Assembly: GCF_003206715.1 (NCBI RefSeq)
Contig: NZ_PZJU01000042.1
Location: forward strand, 1-38,807
Length of the DNA stretch: 38,807 bases
Direction: 5' to 3'
DNA from: Salinicola peritrichatus
GTDB lineage: Bacteria > Pseudomonadota > Gammaproteobacteria > Pseudomonadales > Halomonadaceae
This document shows positions 25,598-33,392 of this stretch, piece after piece (within the stretch, counting starts at the first letter, position 1; every line of letters begins with the position of its first letter). A model generated the notes under the pieces. That model had not been told where the DNA came from. It ran no database searches and saw only the letters and a program-made list of their open reading frames with translations. The position numbers and the translations under genes are program-made.

Positions 25598-28270
25598 ATG
25601 AGTCCTGACCATGAAGAATCGCTGCACGAATCGCTGCGGGACAACGTGAGGCTGCTGGGCGACAGTCTGGGCCGAACCATCGCCAAGGATCTCGGCACTG
25701 AATTCGTCGACCGTATCGAAACCATCAGAGCTCTGGCCAAGCGCGGGCGCCAGGGCGTCGACGAGGCCGACCGGCGTGAGCTGATCGATTACCTGCGGGC
25801 CTTGCCCGAATCGGAACTGCTGCCGGTCACCCGGGCCTTCAACCAGTTCCTCAACTTTTCCAATATCGCCGAGCAGCACTATCGCGCCCGCTTTCGTCGG
25901 GTAGAGGATTACAAGCCCGGCACCCAGCCCGATCTCGGCGAGTTGCTGAAGCGTGTCGCGGCGTCGGGCAAGACGCCGCGTCAGCTGGTCGATGCGCTAG
26001 CGACGATGCAGGTGGAGCTGGTACTGACCGCGCACCCCACGGAAGTCATCCGGCGCACGCTGATCCAGAAATACGACGCCATCGATGACTGTCTGCGGGT
26101 CATCGAGAGCAGCGCGGATCACCCCGAAGTCCTGCAGCGCGCGCAGGGCAGACTGGAGGAACTGATCGCCCAGTCGTGGCATACCGACGAAATTCGCCAT
26201 GAACGGCCGACGCCGGTGGACGAAGCCAAGTGGGGCTTCGCGGTGATCGAGAACTCCTTGTGGCAGGCGGTGCCGATATTTCACCGCGACCTCGATGCGC
26301 TGCTGCTGGAGAACGCCGGGGAGCGACTGCCGTTGGGCGCCTCGCCGATTTGTTTCGCTTCGTGGATGGGCGGCGACCGCGACGGTAATCCCAATGTCAC
26401 CGCCAAGGTCACCGAGGAAGTCCTGCTGCTAGGCCGCTGGATGGCGGCCGATCTCTACCTGCGCGACCTGGAGCAGCTCAAGGCCGAGCTGTCGATGTGG
26501 AAGGCGAATGCTGCCTTGAAGGCCGAGGTCGGGGACGACCCCGAGCGCGATGCCGAACCTTATCGCGCGCTGCTCAAGCGGCTTTCCGCACGGCTCGAGG
26601 CAACTCGGGACTGGGCCTGGGCGCGTCTCGATGGCGCACCGGTCGGCGATGAACCAATCATCGAAACCCGCGAACAGCTGTTCGAACCGCTGCTGAGCTG
26701 TTATCGCTCGCTGTGCGACGTCGGTCTGGAGACCATCGCCAATGGAGTATTGCTCGATACCTTGCGTCGAGTGACGGTTTTTGGCGTCACGCTGGCGAAA
26801 CTCGACGTGCGTCAGGACGGGGCCCGCCATGCGCAGTTTTTCGCGGAACTGACGCAATATCTGGGTATCGGCAACTATCACGACTGGGGCGAGTCGGCGC
26901 GCCAGGATTTCCTGCTGGCGGAGCTCGCCTCGCCGCGACCACTGATTCCGCCCCGCTGGGAATGCTCGGCCGAGGCGCGGGAAGTGCTGGACACTTTCCG
27001 CGTGATCGGCCGCGAACATCGCGAGGCGCTGGGAACCTACGTCATCTCGATGGCCCGGCAGCCCTCCGACGTGCTGGCGGTGGCGCTGCTGATGAAAGAG
27101 GCGGGTGGCGATGTCCAGCTACCGATCGCGCCGCTGTTCGAGACCCTGGACGATCTCGAGCGTGCCGGCGACGTGATCGACCGGCTGCTCGAGCTGCCGG
27201 GTTATCGGCATTATGCCGACTATCAGGAAGTGATGATCGGTTATTCGGACTCCGCCAAGGATGCCGGCCAGCTCGCCGCGGCCTGGGCGCAGTATCGCGC
27301 TCAGGAACGCCTGGTCGAGGTGTGCCGCGGGCACGGGGTCGCGTTGACGCTGTTCCACGGTCGTGGCGGCACGGTGGGTCGCGGCGGCGGTCCGGCCCAC
27401 GCCGCCATCCTGTCGCAACCGCCGGGCTCGGTGAACGGTAGCCTGCGCGTGACCGAGCAGGGCGAAATGATCCGCTTCAAGTTCGGTCAGCCGGAGATCG
27501 CCCTGCGCTCGATGGAGATCTACGCCTGCGCGGTACTCGAGGCGACCTTGCTGCCGCCACCGGCGCCGCGTCCGGCCTGGCGCGAGGAGATGGACCGCCT
27601 CGCCGATATCGCTCATCGCGCCTATGTCGGCGTGGTGCGCGAGAACCCCGACTTCGTGGCCTATTTCCGCGCGGTGACGCCGGAAAGCGCGCTGGGTCGA
27701 CTGCCGCTGGGCTCGCGCCCCGCCAAGCGCCGTCAGGAAGGCGGTATCGAAACGCTGCGTGCGATTCCCTGGATCTTCGCCTGGACCCAGACCCGTCTGA
27801 TGCTGCCGGCCTGGCTGGGCAGCGGCGAGGCCTTTGCCGCGCGGATCGAAGAGACGGGCGGGCTCGAACGGCTGCGCGAGATGCGTGCCAACTGGCCATT
27901 CTTCGGCACCTATCTGGACATGCTGGAGATGCTGCTGGCCAAGTCCGATCCACAGATCGCCGCCTACTACGAGCATCGGCTGGTCGACGACCCGACGCTC
28001 GAGCGTCTGGGCCGATTGCTGCGGCAGCGGCTCGTCGACCTGGAGCAGGTATTGCTGCGGATACTCGATCAGCGCACGCTGCTGCAGGAGACGCCGCTGA
28101 TTCGCCAGGCGATCGAAGTCCGCAATCCCTATATCGATCCGCTCCACGGCCTGCAGGCGGAGCTTTTGCAGCGCAATCGCGATGCCGGTGGCGATTTCAG
28201 CCCGGAGCTCTCGCGGGCGCTGATGGTGACCATGGCGGGGATCGCGGCGGGGCTTCGCAATACCGGCTAA
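25598..28270 (+). CDS. ppc: Phosphoenolpyruvate carboxylase
   Basis: Carboxylates PEP to oxaloacetate, replenishing the TCA cycle. The 890-residue protein (E. coli 883) has catalytic His146 in LTAHPTEVIRRTL, WMGGDRDGNPNVT, GYSDSAKDAGQLAAAW, the glycine loop with His587 in FHGRGGTVGRGGGP, the allosteric-site lysines around GSRPAKRRQEGGIETLRAIPWIFAWTQ, and the typical C-terminal RNTG. All major motifs are intact. It is monocistronic and separated on both sides by hairpins. It marks the return to housekeeping genes after the accessory cassette. Confidence 0.98.
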   Translation: MSPDHEESLHESLRDNVRLLGDSLGRTIAKDLGTEFVDRIETIRALAKRGRQGVDEADRRELIDYLRALPESELLPVTRAFNQFLNFSNIAEQHYRARFRRVEDYKPGTQPDLGELLKRVAASGKTPRQLVDALATMQVELVLTAHPTEVIRRTLIQKYDAIDDCLRVIESSADHPEVLQRAQGRLEELIAQSWHTDEIRHERPTPVDEAKWGFAVIENSLWQAVPIFHRDLDALLLENAGERLPLGASPICFASWMGGDRDGNPNVTAKVTEEVLLLGRWMAADLYLRDLEQLKAELSMWKANAALKAEVGDDPERDAEPYRALLKRLSARLEATRDWAWARLDGAPVGDEPIIETREQLFEPLLSCYRSLCDVGLETIANGVLLDTLRRVTVFGVTLAKLDVRQDGARHAQFFAELTQYLGIGNYHDWGESARQDFLLAELASPRPLIPPRWECSAEAREVLDTFRVIGREHREALGTYVISMARQPSDVLAVALLMKEAGGDVQLPIAPLFETLDDLERAGDVIDRLLELPGYRHYADYQEVMIGYSDSAKDAGQLAAAWAQYRAQERLVEVCRGHGVALTLFHGRGGTVGRGGGPAHAAILSQPPGSVNGSLRVTEQGEMIRFKFGQPEIALRSMEIYACAVLEATLLPPPAPRPAWREEMDRLADIAHRAYVGVVRENPDFVAYFRAVTPESALGRLPLGSRPAKRRQEGGIETLRAIPWIFAWTQTRLMLPAWLGSGEAFAARIEETGGLERLREMRANWPFFGTYLDMLEMLLAKSDPQIAAYYEHRLVDDPTLERLGRLLRQRLVDLEQVLLRILDQRTLLQETPLIRQAIEVRNPYIDPLHGLQAELLQRNRDAGGDFSPELSRALMVTMAGIAAGLRNTG

Positions 28271-28307
28271 CACCTCGTTGGCCGGATGCGATATAACCGA
28301 TAGGCGG

Positions 28308-28335
28308 CGGCCCGCGCGGCGGGCCGGGCCGCTTT
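28308..28335 (+). terminator. GC-rich hairpin between ppc and cbpA
   Basis: CGGCCCGC (28308-28315) and GCGGGCCG (28319-28326) form an 8-bp stem with a 3-nt loop, followed after a few bases by CTTTCC. It is 37 nt after the ppc stop and probably ends that transcript, though the T-tract is weak. Confidence 0.45.
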
Positions 28336-28360
28336 CCTGCGCCGATTCTGGGAGCGTGGC

Positions 28361-29356
28361 ATGGAGTTCAAGGACTATTACACGATTCTGGGCGTCGAAC
28401 GGGACGCCACTCAGGACGAAATCAAGCGCGCCTATCGCAAGCTGGCGCGCAAGTATCATCCCGACGTCAGCAAAGAGGCCGATGCCGAGGTGCGTTTCAA
28501 GGAACTCGGCGAGGCCTATGAGGTACTCAAGGACCCCGAGAAGCGCGCCGCCTACGACCAGCTCGGTCAAAACTGGCAGGCCGGCGAGGAGTTTCGGCCA
28601 CCGCCGGATTGGGATGCCGGATTCGAGTTCAGCGGCGGTGGTTATACCCAGGAAGACGCCGCCGCCTTCAGCGACTTCTTCGAATCGTTGTTCGGCCAGC
28701 GCCGGGGATATCGCGATGCGGGATTCGGCCATGCCGGATTCGATCCCGCCGGCTTTACTGGCGGATACCGTCGCAGCCGCTCGCAGGCGCTGCGCGGCGA
28801 GGATCACCACGCCAAGGTAATGATCGAACTCGAGGATGCCTATCACGGCGCCACGCGCGCAATCACGCTGCAGAGCGCCGAGGTCGATGCGCAGGGCCGT
28901 GTCCAGCCGCGCCAGCGCGCGCTCAATGTGCGCATCCCGAAGGGCGTCAAGCAGGGCCAACGCATCCGCCTCAGCGGCCAGGGCGGTCCCGGCTTCGACG
29001 GCGGCCCCGCCGGCGATCTCTATCTGGAGATCGAGTTCCAGGCGCATCGGCACTATCGGGTCGAGGGCCGCGACGTCACCCTCCAACTACCCGTTGCCCC
29101 TTGGGAGGCGGCGCTCGGCGCGACGGTCCAGATCCCGACTCCGGAGGCGCCGGTGGAGCTCAAGATCCCGCCGGGATCGAACGCGGGGCGGCGCCTGCGT
29201 CTCAAGGGGCGGGGCATTCCCGGTGAGCCGCCGGGGGATTTCTACGTGGTGCTCGATATCGTGCTGCCCCCGGCGGATTCCGAGTCGGCGAAAGCGGCCT
29301 ATCGTCAGTTGGCGGAAGCCACGGCGTTCGATCCGCGTTCCGGAATGGGAGGTTAA
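28361..29356 (+). CDS. cbpA: DnaJ-family co-chaperone/curved-DNA-binding protein CbpA
   Basis: Stimulates DnaK and, in E. coli, coats curved DNA in stationary phase. The 331-residue protein has an N-terminal J domain (residues 1-70) with the HPD motif at 33-35 (KYHPDVSKEAD). A Gly/Phe-rich linker carries three short AGF repeats. Two C-terminal beta domains (LNVRIPKGVKQGQRIRLSGQG and LKIPPGSNAGRRLRLKGRGIPG) are joined without the DnaJ zinc finger. That architecture is CbpA rather than DnaJ. The downstream neighbour is its dedicated modulator, 6 nt away. Confidence 0.95.
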   Translation: MEFKDYYTILGVERDATQDEIKRAYRKLARKYHPDVSKEADAEVRFKELGEAYEVLKDPEKRAAYDQLGQNWQAGEEFRPPPDWDAGFEFSGGGYTQEDAAAFSDFFESLFGQRRGYRDAGFGHAGFDPAGFTGGYRRSRSQALRGEDHHAKVMIELEDAYHGATRAITLQSAEVDAQGRVQPRQRALNVRIPKGVKQGQRIRLSGQGGPGFDGGPAGDLYLEIEFQAHRHYRVEGRDVTLQLPVAPWEAALGATVQIPTPEAPVELKIPPGSNAGRRLRLKGRGIPGEPPGDFYVVLDIVLPPADSESAKAAYRQLAEATAFDPRSGMGG

Positions 29357-29362
29357 GGCATC

Positions 29363-29692
29363 ATGACATTCGATCGGTCGATTGCGACGCAAGGACTCGA
29401 GGGCGAAAACCTTGACGAAACGCCGATGGTGACGCTGGGCGAACTCTGCCGTGCCTGCACGGTACATGCCGAGTGGGTCATCGAGCTGGTTGAAGAAGGC
29501 ATCATCACCCCGGTAGGTCGGCGTCGTGAGCAGTGGCGTTTCTACGGCGGTAGCCTCAAGCGGGTCATGGTGGTCAGGCGACTGCAGCGTGATCTCGGCG
29601 TCAATCTCGCGGGGGCGGCGCTGGCGCTGGAGTTGATGGATGAACTCGAGACGCTTCGTCGGCGGGTGGAAAGTGACTCGCCGGGAGATTGA
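29363..29692 (+). CDS. cbpM: Chaperone modulator CbpM (MerR-like)
   Basis: The 109-residue protein is the usual length of CbpM, which binds the CbpA J domain and blocks its co-chaperone and DNA-binding activity. A MerR-type winged helix is visible (TLGELCRACTVHAEWVIELV, EEGIITPVGRRREQWRFYGG), then VVRRLQRDLGVNLAGAALALELMDELETLRRRV, a dimerisation helix. GGAGG lies before the ATG. The N-terminus is about 25 residues longer than the compact CbpM core. Its 3' end overlaps the downstream kinase gene, indicating one operon. Confidence 0.9.
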   Translation: MTFDRSIATQGLEGENLDETPMVTLGELCRACTVHAEWVIELVEEGIITPVGRRREQWRFYGGSLKRVMVVRRLQRDLGVNLAGAALALELMDELETLRRRVESDSPGD

Positions 29693-30392
29693 ACCGTCTC
29701 ATCTTCAAGCGCCGTACGACGACGGCAACCGGCTGATATCGATCGACATCGACGCGCCGGTCGTGGACGCCGCCCGTGGCCTGATCGATGCATCCAGGCG
29801 GCGAATTCTCGGTTTGGCCGGTGCGCCGGGGGCCGGCAAAAGCACCTTGTCCGCGGCGCTGCTGTCGGCGCTCGGCGATCAAGCGCGGGTCGTGCCGATG
29901 GACGGTTTTCATCTTTCCAACCGTCAGTTGGCGCGGCTCGGACGGGCCGAACGCAAGGGCGCGGTGGATACCTTCGATGCACATGGCTATCGCGATCTGC
30001 TAAGCCGCTTGCGTGCGGGTCGTGACAGTGGCGAGACGGTCTACGCGCCGGGTTTCTACCGCGAAATCGAGGAACCGATCGCCGCCAGTATCGATGTGCC
30101 GCCGGAGACGCCATTGGTGATTACCGAAGGCAATTATCTGCTGCTGGAGGAGTCTCCGTGGCCGCAGGTTCGCGCATTGATCGACGAAATCTGGTTCCTC
30201 GATGTCGATGCCGAACTCCGTGAGCAACGGCTGATTGCCCGCCACATGCGGTTCGGACGCAGCGAACGAGAGGCCCATGACTGGATGCGCGATGTCGATG
30301 CCCCCAACGCCGCCAGGATCGCAGCGGTTGCCGCCAACGCCGACCGTCAGCTGTGGTGGAGCGGTACGCATATCCGCTTCAAGACCCCATGA
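29673..30392 (+). CDS. P-loop nucleoside/uridine-kinase-like protein (YggC family)
   Basis: About 239 residues in the uridine kinase/pantothenate kinase superfamily. It shows the Walker A motif GLAGAPGAGKST, PMDGFHLSNRQLARLGRAERKGAVDTFDAHGY (the acidic substrate-binding loop), YAPGFYREIEEPIA, ITEGNYLLLEE (Walker B region) and the lid RHMRFGRSEREAHDWM. This matches proteins such as E. coli YggC; their substrate is not settled as far as I know. Start choice is uncertain: the GTG at 29673 overlaps cbpM by 20 nt, an ATG at 29640 by 53 nt, and neither has a clear ribosome-binding site. It forms the 3' end of the cbpA-cbpM operon. Confidence 0.82.
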   Translation: MTRREIEPSHLQAPYDDGNRLISIDIDAPVVDAARGLIDASRRRILGLAGAPGAGKSTLSAALLSALGDQARVVPMDGFHLSNRQLARLGRAERKGAVDTFDAHGYRDLLSRLRAGRDSGETVYAPGFYREIEEPIAASIDVPPETPLVITEGNYLLLEESPWPQVRALIDEIWFLDVDAELREQRLIARHMRFGRSEREAHDWMRDVDAPNAARIAAVAANADRQLWWSGTHIRFKTP

Positions 30393-30458
30393 ACCGGGCC
30401 GGGCCGTTGCCGGCGTGCGGTGCATGACGCGAATGCAATGACATCCGCCGGCGCGGTA

Positions 30459-31406
30459 TCAGCCTGGCGTCGAGGAATACAGCGCGCGCAGCGCGGGAAC
30501 GTCGAGTGCATGGCGCTCGGCGGCCTCGAGCAGCGGGCCGAGTATCGCGTCGCGTTCGGTCGGTCGCCCGGCGAGCACGTCCTGGAGCATCGAGGACTGG
30601 TTGGCGGCGCTGTTCCCGATCGCCCGTTGGACCAACGCCATCCAGCCGGCCTCGGGCGGTTCGATCCCTTCGGCCGCCATGAGCCGGGAGATTTCACCGA
30701 CCAGGGCGGTGACTTCCCGCTGCCGGGCCGGGTGGGCGAGTTCGCCGTTGGGAATGCGATACCTGGCGGTCAGCGGATTGATCACCGCATTGATCGCCAG
30801 CTTGTGCCACAGGCGCCGCCGAATGTCGGCGCAAGCGCTGGCTGCCAGACCCGCTTCATTCATCGTTTCGGCTATCCGCTCGGCCAGTTCGGCGTGCTCT
30901 CCCGCGAGATCGCCGATCCAGGTATGCCCACGAGCCGCATGCACCACGTCGACGGCGGGCTCCCCCGAGGTCGAAGGAGACGTTGGCCGGTAGGCGGCTT
31001 CGGTGGTCGAGGCGCAGAGCACCGGACCTGGCCAGCATGTCGTGAGGCGTGGCTGCAGGCGAAAGCCGTTCTGCAGCAGCAGTAACGGCGTCGTCGGGTC
31101 GAGCCGGGGCTCGAGTTCGGCCAGGGCCGCTTCGCCGTCGTGGGCCTTGGTGGCGAGAATGACCAGTGCGGGGGGCGGCGAAGGGCGCCAATCCCGCAGC
31201 CGCAGGCGGGGTAGCGCGATCCGTCGCTGTTCCCCCTCGGCGGTAAGATAGCCGAGCGTCGATGGCGCGTCGCGCCGTCCGAGCAGCGTCACCGCCCGCT
31301 GGCTGGCGAGATGCGCCGCGAACAGTTGCCCGAGGGCGCCGGCACCGACGATCAGCCAGGATGAGGCGCGATCGGTCAGGACGGGAGGGTTGGAAGGCTG
31401 GGTCAT
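30459..31406 (-). CDS. panE: 2-dehydropantoate 2-reductase-like protein (PanE/ApbA family)
   Basis: NADPH-dependent reduction of ketopantoate to pantoate, for CoA synthesis, is the family role. The 315-residue protein has the dinucleotide motif IVGAGALGQLFAAHLA, VILATKAHD, LLLLQNGF, the catalytic lysine region LWHKLAINAVINPLTA, and the substrate region NQSSMLQDVLAGRPTERDAI. Length fits E. coli PanE (303). The ATG lies in a 4-nt overlap with the topB stop (ATGA), so it is translationally coupled to topoisomerase III. PanE paralogues with other substrates are common, so the exact reaction is less sure than the family. It converges on the kinase gene with a 66-bp gap. Confidence 0.88.
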   Translation of the reverse strand: MTQPSNPPVLTDRASSWLIVGAGALGQLFAAHLASQRAVTLLGRRDAPSTLGYLTAEGEQRRIALPRLRLRDWRPSPPPALVILATKAHDGEAALAELEPRLDPTTPLLLLQNGFRLQPRLTTCWPGPVLCASTTEAAYRPTSPSTSGEPAVDVVHAARGHTWIGDLAGEHAELAERIAETMNEAGLAASACADIRRRLWHKLAINAVINPLTARYRIPNGELAHPARQREVTALVGEISRLMAAEGIEPPEAGWMALVQRAIGNSAANQSSMLQDVLAGRPTERDAILGPLLEAAERHALDVPALRALYSSTPG

Positions 31407-33385
31407 GACGATCTCCGGGAGCTTCGACGCGGACGCGCCGGTGGGTTGCCGTTTTCGCCGGCGGCGCGCTTGCTCCGGCGGCGGCGAGGCATGCTGCCCT
31501 TGCTTTTTTCCTTGCGCGATTTCGGTGCTTCGGGAGCCGGGCCCAGGCGGGCGTCTTGCAGGGCGCGATTCAGTTGCCCGGCGTTGGCCTGGCCGAGTAG
31601 TTGGCGCAGATCGCCGATCAGGGCTTCGAGGAAGGGAGTGGGCGCATCCTGGTTTTCGGCGATCGCCGACAGGCGTTGTTCCCACAGCGCGGTGCGCTCC
31701 GGACGTGATGCCGCCGGCGGCAGCGAGTCGATCAGCGCATGGCCGGTGCGGGTCGCGCGCAGTGCTTTTTTGTCGCGGACCAGGTAGCCCCGCGTCAGCA
31801 GCGTTTCGATGATCCCGGCGCGGGTCGCCTCGGTGCCGAGGCCATCGGTGTCGCGCAGGGTGCGCTTGACCGCCGGGTCCTCGACATAGCGCGCGATGTT
31901 CATCATCGCCTTGATCAGGCTGGCATCGGTGAACGGCTCGGGTGGCCGCGTCTCCTTCGTCTCGGTGCCGGCATCGGCAACCGTCGCGGTCTCGCCCCGG
32001 GTCAGCGGCGGCAGCGCCGGGACTTCGTCGCGGGTGGTGAACAGCGGCTTCCAGCCGGGCTGAAGAATCTCGCGGCCCTGGGCACGGAAGCGCTCGTCGA
32101 GAATCTCGAAGGTCGCCTGGGCCTCGAAGGTCTCCAGCGGCGGATAGAACTGGGCCAGCACGTTGCGGGCGATCAGCCGGAACAGGTTGGCCTCGTCGCG
32201 ATTCAGTTTGTCCATATCCGCCGGGCGGCCGGTGGGTGACAACGCGTGGTGGGCACCGACCTTGGCATCGTCCCAGGCCTTGGAGCGCAGGCCGAAATCG
32301 GCGGCCTCGGCCCAGCCGCGCAGGGTATCGTCGTGCCGGCATGCCGCCGTCAGCACCTGGGCCGCCTCGCGATGATGCGCCGCGGGCAGGTAACGACAGT
32401 CCGAGCGCGGATAGGTGATCAACCGATGGCGCTCGTAGAGCGTCTGGCAGGTGTCCAGCACGCGCTTGGCGGAAAGCCCGAAGCGGCGGGCGGCGTCGAC
32501 CTGGAGCGCCGACAGCGAATAGGGCAGCGGCGCGGCCTGGCGTTTGCGCCGCTGGTCGAGTTCGACGAGCCGGCCCTGGGTGCCGGGCAGTCGTGCGGCC
32601 AGCGCTTGCGCCGGGCGTGGATCGAGCAGGCGGCCCTGTTCATCAAAAGACCGGCCATCCAGCGGGTGGTGTTCGCCGGGTTGCCACCAGGCGCGTAATT
32701 CGCCTTGAGCGACCTGGAGGTCGACCCACAGTATGTAGAAAGGTTTGGGCTCGAAGGCGGCGATGTCGCGGTCGCGGCGCACCACCAGGCCGAGTACCGG
32801 AGTCTGCACGCGGCCCACCGAGAGCAGGCCGTCGAAGCCGGCCTGGCGGCCGATCAGGGTCCAGGCGCGGGTCAGATTGATGCCGTAGAGCCAGTCGGCG
32901 CGGGCACGCGCTTCGGCGGCGGCGAACAGCGGCTGATAGCGACGGTTGTCCTCGAGCCGGGCGAGCGACCTGGCGACGGCGGGACGGTTGAGATCCTGTA
33001 CCAGCAGCCGCTGTACGTCGCCACGCCAGCCGAGATGATCCAGCACCTCCTGCACCAATAGCTGCCCCTCGCGGTCGGGGTCGCCGGCGTGGACCACGCT
33101 GTCGGCCTGTTTGAGCAGCCTGCGCAATACCGTGAGCTGGCTTCTGGCCTGGCTTCTCGGCACCAGTTGCCAGCGTTCGGGGACGATCGGCAGGTCATCG
33201 AGCCGCCACTGCTTGTATCTCGGGTCGTAGCGCTCGGGCGGCGCCTGTTCGAGCAAGTGGCCGAGACACCAGCTCACCCGCGTGTCGCCGGCTTCGAGAT
33301 AACCCTCGCGACGGATTGCCTTGGTGGGCAGGGCCTCGGCGATGGCGCGGGCGAGACTCGGCTTTTCGGCGACGATCAGACGCAT
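31403..33385 (-). CDS. topB: DNA topoisomerase III
   Basis: Type IA topoisomerase that decatenates replication and recombination intermediates. The 660-residue product begins with a Toprim domain (MRLIVAEKPSLARAIAEAL, acidic pair in HAGDPDREGQLL). It has LSVGRVQTPVLGL, the catalytic tyrosine Tyr325 in RLITYPRSDCRYLP, LSPTGRPADMDKL, DTDGLGTEATRAGIIETLL, and a basic C-terminal tail that probably binds DNA. Length equals the usual 650 or so. The ATG at 33385 starts exactly at the Toprim strand; the upstream extension to 33427 is not conserved. It follows the membrane-protein gene by 7 nt and overlaps panE. Confidence 0.95.
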   Translation of the reverse strand: MRLIVAEKPSLARAIAEALPTKAIRREGYLEAGDTRVSWCLGHLLEQAPPERYDPRYKQWRLDDLPIVPERWQLVPRSQARSQLTVLRRLLKQADSVVHAGDPDREGQLLVQEVLDHLGWRGDVQRLLVQDLNRPAVARSLARLEDNRRYQPLFAAAEARARADWLYGINLTRAWTLIGRQAGFDGLLSVGRVQTPVLGLVVRRDRDIAAFEPKPFYILWVDLQVAQGELRAWWQPGEHHPLDGRSFDEQGRLLDPRPAQALAARLPGTQGRLVELDQRRKRQAAPLPYSLSALQVDAARRFGLSAKRVLDTCQTLYERHRLITYPRSDCRYLPAAHHREAAQVLTAACRHDDTLRGWAEAADFGLRSKAWDDAKVGAHHALSPTGRPADMDKLNRDEANLFRLIARNVLAQFYPPLETFEAQATFEILDERFRAQGREILQPGWKPLFTTRDEVPALPPLTRGETATVADAGTETKETRPPEPFTDASLIKAMMNIARYVEDPAVKRTLRDTDGLGTEATRAGIIETLLTRGYLVRDKKALRATRTGHALIDSLPPAASRPERTALWEQRLSAIAENQDAPTPFLEALIGDLRQLLGQANAGQLNRALQDARLGPAPEAPKSRKEKSKGSMPRRRRSKRAAGENGNPPARPRRSSRRSS

Positions 33386-33392
33386 GTCGTGA

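Noticed and set aside
27119-29086. 655-residue minus-strand open frame opposite ppc and cbpA
   Set aside because: It spans two convincing plus-strand genes and has shadow-type composition.
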